NCBI GenBank assembly: GCA_934725985.1
Contig: CAKVCX010000002.1
Span: 62,001-126,000, forward strand
Origin: an uncultured Bacilli bacterium
GTDB taxonomy: Bacteria; Bacillota_I; Bacilli_A; RFN20; CAG-826
Reading direction: 5' to 3'
DNA length: 64,000 nucleotides
A program made the position numbers and the translations under genes. Positions 9,103 through 17,909 of the stretch are shown piece by piece (the stretch's first letter is position 1; every line of letters starts with the position of its first letter). Below the pieces are notes generated by a model that ran no database searches, was not told where the DNA came from, and saw nothing but the letters and a program-made list of their open reading frames with translations.

Positions 9103-9933
9103 TTAGATTATTTTTTTAATGAAGTTTATGGCCATGTTAATCCAGTTATCTTCATAAGAAGAACATCTGGCCCATTCTTCTTTCCAACTAAGTCCATAGA
9201 CCCCTTCATTGGCTAAGGATGCTCCGTGAGGACCGATTGGATAGTAATGCAGTTCGAAATTGACATGGGCTTTTTTTAAGGCGTTTGCAAACATCAAAGT
9301 CTGAATGGGATCGACGCAGTTATCTGTATCGGTTGTCCATATGAATGTTTTCGGATACTCTCCGCTAACTTGTTTTTCCATTGAATAATAATCTTTTAAT
9401 TCCGGATTGTTGCTTAATAGTTGATCTCTTGTTCCGGCGATAGTTCCAATGGTCATGGTTATAACTGGATAGCCTAACAATACTCCGTTTATTTTAATTT
9501 CCGACAACGAGACATTTAACATATCCGCATATTCTTTTTTGTTATGAAAAGCACCTAAGCAAGCAGCAAAATGACCTCCTGCCGAAAATCCCATGACACA
9601 TATTTGGTTAACATCGACATGATACTCTTCTGCATGCTCTCTTACGTATGCAATTGCGGCAAAACCTTCAATTATCGGGTAAGGATATTCATATGGTCCC
9701 ACATTATAATGAACAACAAAGGCGTTTATATCGTCCGCGACTAGTCTTAAGGCAACGGGCTCGCCTTCCCTAAAACTGACTGATTTATATCCACCTCCGG
9801 GGAATATAATAACCGTCTTTCTTTTTTTGTTGATGTCTATTTCTTTTGAATTGTCGATACAATATGAAACAAGCTCAACATCTTTTTCTAGTTGATTAAA
9901 TCTATTCTTTAAATTAATTCTTTTATAAAGCAT
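9103..9933 (-). CDS. Alpha/beta hydrolase, carbohydrate-esterase/BD-FAE-like
   Basis: 276 residues with the layout of short polysaccharide deacylases and BD-FAE-like esterases. The oxyanion loop is FPGGGYKSVS, the nucleophile elbow is GFSAGGHFA (Ser), then TDTDNCVDP carries the acid Asp and GPHGASLA the catalytic His. No signal peptide, so it is probably cytosolic and may remove acetyl groups from imported sugars; the substrate is inference. A good AGAGGT site precedes the ATG. Transcribed alone, convergent with leuS. Confidence 0.8.
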   Translation of the reverse strand: MLYKRINLKNRFNQLEKDVELVSYCIDNSKEIDINKKRKTVIIFPGGGYKSVSFREGEPVALRLVADDINAFVVHYNVGPYEYPYPIIEGFAAIAYVREHAEEYHVDVNQICVMGFSAGGHFAACLGAFHNKKEYADMLNVSLSEIKINGVLLGYPVITMTIGTIAGTRDQLLSNNPELKDYYSMEKQVSGEYPKTFIWTTDTDNCVDPIQTLMFANALKKAHVNFELHYYPIGPHGASLANEGVYGLSWKEEWARCSSYEDNWINMAINFIKKII

Positions 9934-10016
9934 CGATAAACCTCTTTAAAAGTATTTTAATATATTTATTAGTTTAAGCACACGTTTTGCAAAATATGGT
10001 TTTTAAAGGCATAAAT

Positions 10017-10044
10017 TTGCAAGTAGGTGATTAGTTGGTAAAAT
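10017..10044 (+). promoter_or_regulatory. ppa promoter, leaderless type
   Basis: -35 TTGCAA (10017-10022), 16-bp spacer, extended -10 TGgTAAAAT (TG at 10036-10037, hexamer 10039-10044). The ATG at 10051 follows after exactly 6 bases (GTAGAC), so transcription should begin at or next to the A of ATG. There is no Shine-Dalgarno. Confidence 0.7.
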
Positions 10045-10050
10045 GTAGAC

Positions 10051-10590
10051 ATGAAAGATAGCATTATTCATAAAATTGATTCTTCCCGTATAAAAAAGGA
10101 TCGTTTCCTTGCTTGCATTGAAATTCCGGCCGGAAGTAAAAACAAATATGAACTCGATGAAGAATCGGGGGCATTAATTCTAGATAGGATTTTATTTACT
10201 TCCACCCATTATCCCCATAATTATGGGTTTATTCCTAAAACATGGGGTTTAGATAACGATCCTTTGGATGTTTTAGTTGTTACTAGCGAGCCAGTTGTTC
10301 CACTTGCTTTAATTAGGTGTCACCCGATTGGAATGATGAATATGAAAGATTCCGGTTTTATTGATGAAAAGATTATCGCCGTCTGCGATAACGATCCTTT
10401 TTATGCCGATATTAAAGACATAAACGAACTTCCGGAACATCTTTTAGAAGAAATACGTCACTTTTTTAAAGTCTATAAACAATTAGAACACGGCAAGCCA
10501 ACTGAAATAGGCAATTTTGAAGGTAGGGAAGTTGCCATGCAAACGATTGAAAATTCAATTAAAAGATATAAAGAAAAATTTGAAAAATGA
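10051..10590 (+). CDS. ppa: Inorganic pyrophosphatase, family I
   Basis: A 179-residue soluble Mg-dependent enzyme that hydrolyses pyrophosphate to phosphate and so drives biosynthetic reactions such as GlgC and tRNA charging. Family I motifs: EIPAGSKNKYELD, YPHNYGFIPKTW, DNDPLDVLV (metal Asp pair) and the second Asp cluster in AVCDNDP. Length is typical. It has its own leaderless-type promoter. The end converges with a TetR gene 11 bp away, with only a T-rich gap between. Confidence 0.96.
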   Translation: MKDSIIHKIDSSRIKKDRFLACIEIPAGSKNKYELDEESGALILDRILFTSTHYPHNYGFIPKTWGLDNDPLDVLVVTSEPVVPLALIRCHPIGMMNMKDSGFIDEKIIAVCDNDPFYADIKDINELPEHLLEEIRHFFKVYKQLEHGKPTEIGNFEGREVAMQTIENSIKRYKEKFEK

Positions 10591-10601
10591 TTTTTTTGTT
10601 T

Positions 10602-11156
10602 TTATAGGCGTGCTAAAAACAGACTTAATTCTTTAATTATTTCTTCTTCTTTTTCTTCCCCGCTTTTAAAGGAATATTTTAAAACTTGCATTAAAGCACC
10701 GGCAAATACGTTAGAAAGAAAAACGCTACTACCTGGATAAGAGAAAAAGTTTTTTGTCTCGTCTATTTTTGTTTTTACCGATGAGGCTATCTCCTTTGTG
10801 AATATATTTTCCATTAAATAAAATGAAGGGGAACTCGTCGAGTTTTTTATTAGTTTTCTATAACGAGAAAAAAGCTTGAAGCTTCTTTCTACTAAAATCG
10901 TGCAGTATTGTTTTATATCGACTATTTCATTTAAACCTTGAACTAAATAATCTAGTCTAATTTTATTGATAATATAAGTTAATAAATCATATTTATCCTT
11001 AAAATGTTGGTAAAAGGTCGCCCTTCTAGTTTTAGCAAGGTCGCAAATTTCGTTAATGGTTATATCTTCTATCGGCCTATTTTCCATTAAAGACAATAAG
11101 GAAGAAGTCAGTGCTTCGTTTGTTTTGATGATTCTTATATCAATTTTATTATTCAT
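10602..11156 (-). CDS. TetR/AcrR-family transcriptional regulator
   Basis: 184 residues. The helix-turn-helix lies at about 28-50 (ITINEICDLAKTRRATFYQHF), followed by the usual all-helical ligand/dimer domain of low similarity. The gene is divergent from the ABC exporter operon, and a 9-bp inverted repeat sits in the shared intergenic region, so it most likely represses that operon, and perhaps itself, until an effector binds. Start is supported by a GAGAAG site. The ligand is unknown. Confidence 0.88.
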   Translation of the reverse strand: MNNKIDIRIIKTNEALTSSLLSLMENRPIEDITINEICDLAKTRRATFYQHFKDKYDLLTYIINKIRLDYLVQGLNEIVDIKQYCTILVERSFKLFSRYRKLIKNSTSSPSFYLMENIFTKEIASSVKTKIDETKNFFSYPGSSVFLSNVFAGALMQVLKYSFKSGEEKEEEIIKELSLFLARL

Positions 11157-11237
11157 TTTCTTCTCTTTTGTAAATTTTGGACACTTTACATATAATGTCT
11201 ATTGTTTGATAGTCAATCTTGATTATATTAGTTAGCG

Positions 11238-11267
11238 TTACAAATGTTAATTAAATATCATTTGTAA
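11238..11267. promoter_or_regulatory. Candidate TetR operator
   Basis: Perfect inverted repeat TTACAAATG (11238-11246) and CATTTGTAA (11259-11267) with a 12-bp AT-rich spacer. It lies just before the AGGAGG site of the exporter operon and within the TetR-exporter intergenic space. That it binds the neighbouring TetR protein is inference from position and symmetry. Confidence 0.6.
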
Positions 11268-11284
11268 TATTAGGAGGCATGGCT

Positions 11285-12211
11285 ATGGAAGGTCAAGACG
11301 TAATTGTAATAGATGGTCTTACTAAAGACTATGGCCAGGGAAGAGGGGTATTTAATGTTTCTTTCTCTGTTCATAAAGGTGAATGCTTTGGCTTTCTAGG
11401 CCCTAATGGAGCTGGAAAAAGCACGACCATTAGGCATTTAATGGGGTTTGCTAAGCCTGATTCAGGCGCGGCTAGCATAAATGGAATAGAAGCAAGCAAA
11501 AATTTAAAGAAGGCCATGGAAGGTACTTCTTATTTAATGGGTGAAGTCGCTTTGCCAAAATTATTGACAGGCAAACAGTTTTTAGACGAAATGGCTAAAT
11601 TAAAAGGAATAAAGGATTTTGCCTTAAGAGACTATTTGGTTAAATATTTTGATCTTGATTTGTCCTTACTTTGCAAAGAGATGTCTACGGGCGGAAAAAG
11701 GAAGTTAGCTGTTGTTTCTTGTTTCATGTCCGACCCTGATGTAGTCGTAATGGATGAACCTAGTTCGGGGTTAGACCCGGAAATGCAAGGAAAGTTCCTT
11801 TCTTTGATTGAGGAAGAAAAAAGAAGGGGAAAAACAATGCTTCTTTCCTCTCACATCTTTTCAGAAGTTGATGCTTGCTGCGATAGGATTGCCATTATTA
11901 AGGATGGGTCAATTGTATCTTTGTTTAATTCTGACGATTTAAAGCATAAAGAAGATAAAATCTATTCAATTAAATTTAGCAAAAAGGAAGATTATGTTGC
12001 CTTTGGCAAAAAGAAAACAAAAATATGGAAGATAGCCGATAAAGATTTAAAGTCTAAGCATATAGTTGTAAGTATAAAAGAAGGGGACGTCTTGTCTTTA
12101 TTAAAAGAAATAGAAAGATATACCATTAAAGATTTTTCCGAAATAAAAGAGACTTTAGAGGATTATTTCATGTCATTTTATAAGGAGGATAAAACTTATG
12201 TCGGACTCTAA
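11285..12211 (+). CDS. ABC transporter ATP-binding protein (first of two)
   Basis: A 308-residue ABC ATPase. Walker A is GPNGAGKSTT, the signature is the variant MSTGGKRKLAV, Walker B is VVVMDEPSSGLDP, and the H-loop lies in SSHIF. The C-terminal ~80 residues form an extra regulatory tail. I prefer the ATG at 11285, seven bases after AGGAGG, over the ATG at 11279 which is only one base away from it. It is closely similar to the next gene: both begin with LTKDYGQGRG, so they arose by tandem duplication and probably form a heterodimer. Confidence 0.9.
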   Translation: MEGQDVIVIDGLTKDYGQGRGVFNVSFSVHKGECFGFLGPNGAGKSTTIRHLMGFAKPDSGAASINGIEASKNLKKAMEGTSYLMGEVALPKLLTGKQFLDEMAKLKGIKDFALRDYLVKYFDLDLSLLCKEMSTGGKRKLAVVSCFMSDPDVVVMDEPSSGLDPEMQGKFLSLIEEEKRRGKTMLLSSHIFSEVDACCDRIAIIKDGSIVSLFNSDDLKHKEDKIYSIKFSKKEDYVAFGKKKTKIWKIADKDLKSKHIVVSIKEGDVLSLLKEIERYTIKDFSEIKETLEDYFMSFYKEDKTYVGL

Positions 12212-13103
12212 TTTAATTAGTGTGGTTACTTCTTCCTTGACTAAAGATTATGGCCAAGGTCGAGGCGATTTTGATTTAAGTATAGAAATTCCTCAAGGAG
12301 AATGTTTTGGCTTGGTTGGCGAGAACGGGGCGGGCAAAACTACTTTTTTAAGGTTATTGATGGGTTTTGTAAAACCTACTTCCGGGAATGCTAAAGTGTA
12401 TGGGTATGATGCATATAAAGATGCTGCCATCGTTAAAAATTATGTTTCCTATGTTCCGGGAGAAATAAATTTTCCCGAAGCTAAGACTGGGCTTGAATTT
12501 CTTACTTCCTTTGGGGCAAAAAGAGGTGTGTCTAATTTTGATAAAGCGACTTCCATTATTAAGAGGTTGCAGCTAGATGCAAGAGCCTATCCCAAAAGAA
12601 TGTCAAAAGGGATGAAACAAAAGTTAGCCATAGTATCTTCGCTTATGCTAGAGTCACCTCTTATTTTATTAGATGAACCAACAACCGGACTCGATCCATT
12701 GATGCGCGATGAATTGCTTAAACTTGTTTTAGAACAAAAAGAAGCGGGGCGTAGCGTCATTATGTCTTCTAATTCCGTCGAAGAATTAGAAAGGGTATGC
12801 GACCGTGTTATGCATATTAGCGGAGGAAAATGCATCGACATAGCCGATGTCAACGAAATAAAAAATTGTCCATTCAGGGATTATAAAATCGAATTCCTTG
12901 ATAGAGATGATTATTCTCTTTTTGCAAAAAGAAAAAATGTTATTAGGTTTCAGCAACAATATAACCAAGTTACTTTAAGGGTTAATAAAAAGGATTTGAA
13001 TAAACTGTTTGCTGAATTAAACAATACGAAAATCAAATTCATATCCGAAGTACCCTATGATTTAAAAAGATACTTCGATGAAAGGAGAAAAGAAAATGAA
13101 TAA
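12198..13103 (+). CDS. ABC transporter ATP-binding protein (second of two)
   Basis: A 301-residue ABC ATPase. Walker A is GENGAGKTTF, signature MSKGMKQKLAI, Walker B LILLDEPTTGLDP, and the switch region reads SSNS where the first ATPase has SSHI. The H-loop histidine is therefore replaced by Asn, which would make one ATP site degenerate. It overlaps the first ATPase gene by 14 bases and has its own TAAGGAGG site, so the two are translated together. Confidence 0.9.
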   Translation: MSDSNLISVVTSSLTKDYGQGRGDFDLSIEIPQGECFGLVGENGAGKTTFLRLLMGFVKPTSGNAKVYGYDAYKDAAIVKNYVSYVPGEINFPEAKTGLEFLTSFGAKRGVSNFDKATSIIKRLQLDARAYPKRMSKGMKQKLAIVSSLMLESPLILLDEPTTGLDPLMRDELLKLVLEQKEAGRSVIMSSNSVEELERVCDRVMHISGGKCIDIADVNEIKNCPFRDYKIEFLDRDDYSLFAKRKNVIRFQQQYNQVTLRVNKKDLNKLFAELNNTKIKFISEVPYDLKRYFDERRKENE

Positions 13104-15507
13104 TGAAAACGAAAATCAAATAAATTTGCCTTCCGTAACGAAAAAAAAGAAAAGAGGTGGCTTGTTTTCTTTTGCAATTTTTAAGGAAGAATTAAAAAGC
13201 AATTGGCTCTATAGTTTGATTGTTGGCTTAGGCAATGCCTTAATTATCATTTTGATCGTTTCGATTATGTCGACTTTAAATATAAATGCGACTAAGGATG
13301 CCCTAAATTCATTGTTTTCTAGCGCTTCGGAAGAAACTACATTAAAAAGTTCATCTGTTTCTTTATATGCCTTATATACTTCTTCAGCCGAAGGGTATTT
13401 AAAAGTCGATAATGGGATTGAACAAATTGGCTCATACTTTGAACAAGCTAATTCGATGATATCTTCTGATGATACTTCTACTTCTATGCTAGCTTTAAAA
13501 ACCGCTTATGATGGAGCCTATAGACTATCTTCTGGAGGAGAAGAGGACAAAAAGAAAGCAGGCATAAATACATCAACCGTTTTATATAATACAGCCATAA
13601 ATGCCATGGAAGACGGCGTTAAAAAAGACTTTTTAAAATCCTTAATGCCTGAATATGTGAATTTTTATGCCGAAAAAGGATATGGCAATAGCGATTATGA
13701 TTATAAATGGGGTCTATGTGAATCCATTGAGCCTGCTTTCAAATCATTTTTAAGAATGAAAAATTCATTGTCTAATATGGGTGGTAGCTTACTTTCTTAT
13801 GGGGATTTAGTTACCGCTGCCTTAGATACAAAAGTAGAAGAACTTTATTCATGCGTAAATGTTGCTAAAAATAATTTAGAAAGTGTCCTAGGATTTGATT
13901 CACAAGGAAAATCGATTACGGACGGGCTTACCCTAGAAGAAGGGAAATTCGAAACCGCTTTGGAATTGCTGCCTACTTTTGCCGGCTCTTCCTATAAAAA
14001 GATGGCTAGTGAAATATCTTCTTCTTTATTAGAAGCGTATTCAAAAGATAAAAAAGCATTTTTAGAAGAAAAAGAAAAACATATAGGAGAAACATTAAAA
14101 CCTGCCGTTATTCTAGAAGCTAAGAAAACCATGGAAAGTATGGCTTATTATGAATATTTGCCTTCATTCCCTGTTGAATGGGTTACCAATGACTTAGGCT
14201 ATCCAATTACTTATCATTCTAATGGTAAGTTGAATCCTGATGGGACAGAAGTTCTAGAAGAGGTGCAATTAGTCGTATATCGTCCAGATTTATTCGTGAA
14301 GGTGACTGGTGGCATGCCTTCCTCTTCTAACCTAGCCCAAAAGATGCATAAGGATATCTTGACTGGGGAGCCCTATAGCGAAGAAGAAATTGAACAAGCT
14401 AAAAAGGAAGCTAGCGAAGCATTAAATACAGCCTATACGAAATTGGATGCCTTCTTAGATGATTTCATTGCTAATAGAGACCTTTATGTGTCTGGCGATT
14501 CCATTGATGAAATTGCTATTGAAAATAGAGTACTAAAAGAAGTGGTTATAGAGGCTAAAGCCTTGGTATTAGAAGAATATAATAAAAAATTTAATACGGT
14601 TTATACCGATATCGAAGATATTCCTTCTTCTTCATCTTATACTTCTGGTAAATCCATGCTTAATTCAATCTATACATATGGGTCCGCTGGAATTGGTTCT
14701 TTTAGGGCTTTAAAGACCTTAGGCGAACAAGAAAGAGGTTATAACGAGAACGATGCTTTGATTTTTGCAACAAGTGCCTCCTCTTTAGGAATTATCGATC
14801 AATTGCCTACGTCAGTAAGAGAATCTTTAACTGAAATGGGAGAGATGAATACCTACGGCATATTTGTTGGCGTTGTTTCCTTTGGCTTAGCTTGCGTTTT
14901 ATTGCCTTTGGTTTATACGATTGTACTAAGTTCGAATCTAGTTGCTTCTAAAGTAGAAAACGGGTCATTAGCTTTTACCTTGACTACCCCAATTAGACGT
15001 ACGACTTTTGTATTTACTGAAGCCGTCTATTTGATTTTGACTGAGATTTTCTTAGGAGTGTGCTTATATTTAGGCGCTTTAATTAGCAGAGAAATCGGAA
15101 TTCAAGTAGGTGGAGGGGACTTAATTGAGTCTTTATCAATCCATGATATTTCTTTGTATGCGTTCGGGTCTTGTTTGTTAATGGTTGGAATTTCTGGAAT
15201 TTGTTTCCTTTCTTCTTGCTTATTTAATAAAAGCGGAAAAGCCATAGGCGTTGGGGGAGGATTAAATATTTCTTTCTTTATCGCTTCAATCCTTGGCCTA
15301 TTTGGAACACAGGCCATACCTGGAACGGTCAGAATAGAGACTATGAATTATTTTAATTATGTCACCATTCTTTCCTTGTATGATGGCATGGCCGTTATGG
15401 ATGGCGATCCAATTTATTGGTTTAAATTGCTCGCTCTAGTCGGAATTGCCATAATAACTTATGGATTTGGTATTTATTATTTCGATCATAAGGATTTGCC
15501 TTTATAA
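13096..15507 (+). CDS. Large ABC-2-type permease
   Basis: About 803 residues. One membrane helix near 33-55 (SLIVGLGNALIIILIVSIMS) is followed by a ~520-residue hydrophilic, mainly helical segment predicted to lie outside, then five or six helices in the last 230 residues (GIFVGVVSFGLACVLL onward). This is the outline of ABC-2 drug/peptide exporters with a big extracellular loop. I chose the ATG at 13096, which has AAAGGAG eight bases upstream. It overlaps the second ATPase by 8 bases. The cargo cannot be read from sequence. Confidence 0.82.
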   Translation: MNNENENQINLPSVTKKKKRGGLFSFAIFKEELKSNWLYSLIVGLGNALIIILIVSIMSTLNINATKDALNSLFSSASEETTLKSSSVSLYALYTSSAEGYLKVDNGIEQIGSYFEQANSMISSDDTSTSMLALKTAYDGAYRLSSGGEEDKKKAGINTSTVLYNTAINAMEDGVKKDFLKSLMPEYVNFYAEKGYGNSDYDYKWGLCESIEPAFKSFLRMKNSLSNMGGSLLSYGDLVTAALDTKVEELYSCVNVAKNNLESVLGFDSQGKSITDGLTLEEGKFETALELLPTFAGSSYKKMASEISSSLLEAYSKDKKAFLEEKEKHIGETLKPAVILEAKKTMESMAYYEYLPSFPVEWVTNDLGYPITYHSNGKLNPDGTEVLEEVQLVVYRPDLFVKVTGGMPSSSNLAQKMHKDILTGEPYSEEEIEQAKKEASEALNTAYTKLDAFLDDFIANRDLYVSGDSIDEIAIENRVLKEVVIEAKALVLEEYNKKFNTVYTDIEDIPSSSSYTSGKSMLNSIYTYGSAGIGSFRALKTLGEQERGYNENDALIFATSASSLGIIDQLPTSVRESLTEMGEMNTYGIFVGVVSFGLACVLLPLVYTIVLSSNLVASKVENGSLAFTLTTPIRRTTFVFTEAVYLILTEIFLGVCLYLGALISREIGIQVGGGDLIESLSIHDISLYAFGSCLLMVGISGICFLSSCLFNKSGKAIGVGGGLNISFFIASILGLFGTQAIPGTVRIETMNYFNYVTILSLYDGMAVMDGDPIYWFKLLALVGIAIITYGFGIYYFDHKDLPL

Positions 15508-15522
15508 ACAATAATAAAAAAT

Positions 15523-15553
15523 GCTAGCCAAGGCTAAATGGCTAGCTTTTTAT
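15523..15553. terminator. Bidirectional rho-independent terminator
   Basis: Stem GCTAGCCA/TGGCTAGC (15523-15530, 15539-15546) flanked by an A-run and TTTTTAT. It ends the exporter operon and also serves the converging TrmH-family gene. Confidence 0.9.
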
Positions 15554-15565
15554 TTAGAAATTTCT

Positions 15566-16282
15566 TTATTTATTATTTTTTGAAAATTCGAATAAAGCAA
15601 TGGAAGCTGCATTATCTAAGTTTAAAGAATCTACCTTATTGCTGATTTTTATCAGAGTAGGAGTTCCTATATTTAAGAAACTTTTATCTAAGCCTGTAGC
15701 TTCGTTACCTAAAATAATGCTATAAGGGGAGTCTATTTCGATTTCATTTATTGGTTTTTTTGCTTGCAGCATGAAAGGATAAAAATGGTGGTTGTCATAT
15801 TTTTGCCTATATTCTTCAAAGCTAGGAAAAATTTGTAAATTTATTGAAAATATTGAACCCATGGATGCTCTAATTGTTTTGGGGTCATAAGGATCGGCAC
15901 ATGGAGAAATTAAGGCGAGATTGTTTATATTAAAGGCTAAGGAAGAACGAAAAATTGTTCCTAAATTTCCCATGTTAGATGGGTTTACCAAAACGAGGTG
16001 ATTTTTATTTTTGTCTAAATCACTAAATCTTTTTTTAAATTCCCCGATGGCTAAACAATTATCTTTTTCCGAGAGGTCTTTAAATATTTTTGCATTGTTT
16101 TCTATTAGAGGAATGCTTTCTTGCTTTGCCTGCCTAACTATTTTTTGATATGTTTCATTTTTTTCAAATGAGGGCGATAGATAAATTCTTTTGATATCGT
16201 CTTTTCTATTTTCCAATAAATAAAAAAGCAAAGTAATACCTAGGGCAAAGGAGTTTTCATCTTTTTTACTATATTTAACCAT
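15566..16282 (-). CDS. TrmH/SpoU-family RNA 2'-O-methyltransferase
   Basis: 239 residues from the chosen start. The C-terminal SPOUT fold shows the three family motifs: NPSNMGNLGTIFRSS, the ILGNEATGLD knot loop, and IKISNKVDSLNLDNAASIALFE. The N-terminal ~100 residues form the substrate-binding domain. Members use S-adenosylmethionine to methylate ribose in tRNA or rRNA; the exact target is not readable. I chose the ATG at 16282 because family proteins begin at this point; a GTG 42 bases upstream is possible but has no ribosome site. The stop is close to the exporter operon terminator. Confidence 0.88.
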   Translation of the reverse strand: MVKYSKKDENSFALGITLLFYLLENRKDDIKRIYLSPSFEKNETYQKIVRQAKQESIPLIENNAKIFKDLSEKDNCLAIGEFKKRFSDLDKNKNHLVLVNPSNMGNLGTIFRSSLAFNINNLALISPCADPYDPKTIRASMGSIFSINLQIFPSFEEYRQKYDNHHFYPFMLQAKKPINEIEIDSPYSIILGNEATGLDKSFLNIGTPTLIKISNKVDSLNLDNAASIALFEFSKNNK

Positions 16283-16337
16283 AATGATATTTAAAAACTT
16301 TTGAGCCAAAATGGGAAGAGACACCCTACTTATTTAT

Positions 16338-16724
16338 ATGGATAAAAAGAATAACAATTTAAAAGTAGGACGAATTTCTTCTAAAGTTGAAAAAGGATTG
16401 TCTTTATCTCTATTTAGCGATTCGGGCATTTATTTAAATGAGGTTTTCTTAAATGAACTCGCCTATAAAAGACCGAAAACCTATCCGGAGGATATCGAAA
16501 GAATAATTTCTTTGATAAAAAAACCAGATTTTGTCTTTTCTTTAAAAAAAGAAAAAGTATTAATTTATTCAAAAACGTATATTAAAGAATCTTCCTGTTA
16601 TTTTCTTTTGCTTACATTAAATAGGATTGGCAAACCTAAAAAGTGGTGTGCTTCTTCCCTTCGTTATTCAAAACTTGAAGATTGCGGATATATTTTAAAA
16701 GAATATAAATGCCTAAGGCTTTAA
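16338..16724 (+). CDS. Small PBECR-like (barnase/EndoU/colicin/RelE fold) domain protein
   Basis: 128 residues from the ATG at 16338 (an ATG at 16311 would add nine). The pattern VGRISSKVEK, IYLNEVFLNELAYKRP, then IISLIKKPDFVF and a strand-rich tail recalls phage-borne PBECR domains, a predicted RNase-like fold found in prophage and toxin proteins. The catalytic residues cannot be assigned by eye, so nuclease activity is only a suggestion. Divergent from the TrmH gene with ~55 bp between starts. No antitoxin-like partner is visible next to it. Confidence 0.5.
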   Translation: MDKKNNNLKVGRISSKVEKGLSLSLFSDSGIYLNEVFLNELAYKRPKTYPEDIERIISLIKKPDFVFSLKKEKVLIYSKTYIKESSCYFLLLTLNRIGKPKKWCASSLRYSKLEDCGYILKEYKCLRL

Positions 16725-16750
16725 TTCTATCATTCTTAATATTTAAAGTT

Positions 16751-16756
16751 CATAAT
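16751..16756 (+). promoter_or_regulatory. -10 box of the VanZ-like gene, leaderless type
   Basis: CATAAT at 16751-16756 followed by six bases (TTGGTT) and the ATG at 16763. No Shine-Dalgarno and no clear -35. Same geometry as the ppa, Nudix and CBS promoters. Confidence 0.45.
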
Positions 16757-16762
16757 TTGGTT

Positions 16763-17218
16763 ATGAAAAAAATCATGCCTTATATTTTGCTTTTTCTAGA
16801 ATTATTTATAAGCGGACTTATTTTATATACTTCGACCTTTTCCAATCAAAGCAATGTAACTAACGGAGGAAAATTTGCCGCCTTTTTAAATAATGTTTTC
16901 TTTTATGGGGAACTAAATGATTTTGAGATAAAAAGTTTAGTAGGGTTCGGCGCAAAATTTGTCGGTCATTTTCTTTTCTTTGCTTTGGATGGGTTTATTG
17001 CTTTACTTCTTTGGAAATATAAAAAGAATGATAGAACTACTTTGTTATTGTTTATCTATGCCTTATTTATCTCTGGCTTAGGAGAGATTATCCAAATATT
17101 TTCTTCTTCAAGGACTCCATCTATTTTTGATGTCCTTATTGATTTTTCAGGTTTTTGTCTACCTTTGTTTTGCTATTTAATTTGTAAAAAAAGGCCTTTA
17201 TTCATCCTTGATAAATAG
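16763..17218 (+). CDS. VanZ-like family membrane protein
   Basis: 151 residues with about four membrane helices. The family signature appears as KFVGHFLFFALDG in the middle and GEIIQIFSSSRTPSIFDVLID near the end (the E..Q.f...R..s..D pattern). VanZ-like proteins are linked to low-level glycopeptide resistance in some species, but most have no proven role. The start at MKKIMPY is chosen over an upstream in-frame ATG because the hydrophobic helix begins here and a -10 box lies just before it. The 3' end overlaps the converging Pr6Pr-like gene by 21 bases. Confidence 0.75.
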   Translation: MKKIMPYILLFLELFISGLILYTSTFSNQSNVTNGGKFAAFLNNVFFYGELNDFEIKSLVGFGAKFVGHFLFFALDGFIALLLWKYKKNDRTTLLLFIYALFISGLGEIIQIFSSSRTPSIFDVLIDFSGFCLPLFCYLICKKRPLFILDK

Positions 17219-17866
17219 TTTTTTATATTTTCCTGATAAAACATTATTTAGGAATAGAAAAAGCAAATTATAAGTATAAAGGATTACAAAAGCTAAGCAT
17301 ATATAACCTGGGAAATAAGTTTTTTTTGGATTTAGGAAATCATAAGGATAAATATCAGACCCATTATATAGTTTTATATCCGGCCAAATATAAGTCCTTA
17401 ATAATACAAAGACTAAGTAATATATGGGGTAAATCAAGGAGAAGAAAGCGTTATACCATCTGACTGTTCCTTTTTCGGCGAACAAAAGCCAATCGAATAA
17501 AGATACAAAAAGTAAACATAGATGGAATATTATCCCAATTTTTGTATACATGGATGGGTGTTCATTTATTGTTAAGGCAAAATAAAGAACGCTTGAACTG
17601 GTCGCATATGTTAAACAAGGTAGCCCGAATTTCATATTCGTCCCGGCCGGTATTCCTATTATTCCATGCCTTAAGTCTATCGCGTTGACAATTATTTCTA
17701 TTCCTAAGGCCAATAAATAAAGAAAGCTAGATTGTATATCGAAATGAATTATGGCTTCTTGAACCGAGCCGATTTCATTCATATAAAAATATAAAGAAGT
17801 TATTAAAAGGATAAATCCTATGGAACGATATAGTAAGCTTACAATTCTATTTTTGATAATTAACAT
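17198..17866 (-). CDS. Pr6Pr-family membrane protein
   Basis: 222 residues with about six membrane segments. Conserved points typical of this family are FDWLLFAEKGTVRWYNAFF and SLIYPIYYLVFVLLR, and YPYDFLN before the last helix. These residues cluster on one face in Pr6Pr/FAR-17a-like proteins; no function is established for the bacterial members. Its 3' end overlaps the VanZ-like gene, and the start is 43 bp from the divergent Nudix gene. Confidence 0.65.
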   Translation of the reverse strand: MLIIKNRIVSLLYRSIGFILLITSLYFYMNEIGSVQEAIIHFDIQSSFLYLLALGIEIIVNAIDLRHGIIGIPAGTNMKFGLPCLTYATSSSVLYFALTINEHPSMYTKIGIIFHLCLLFVSLFDWLLFAEKGTVRWYNAFFSLIYPIYYLVFVLLRTYIWPDIKLYNGSDIYPYDFLNPKKTYFPGYICLAFVILYTYNLLFLFLNNVLSGKYKKLFIKDE

Positions 17867-17897
17867 TTCTAAACAGCTTTCATTTCTTATTTGATAT

Positions 17898-17903
17898 TAT
17901 AAT
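17898..17903 (+). promoter_or_regulatory. -10 box of the Nudix gene, leaderless type
   Basis: Perfect TATAAT at 17898-17903, then CTAGTT and the ATG at 17910, a gap of six bases. No ribosome site fits in front of the ATG. The -35 region is poor. Confidence 0.6.
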
Positions 17904-17909
17904 CTAGTT

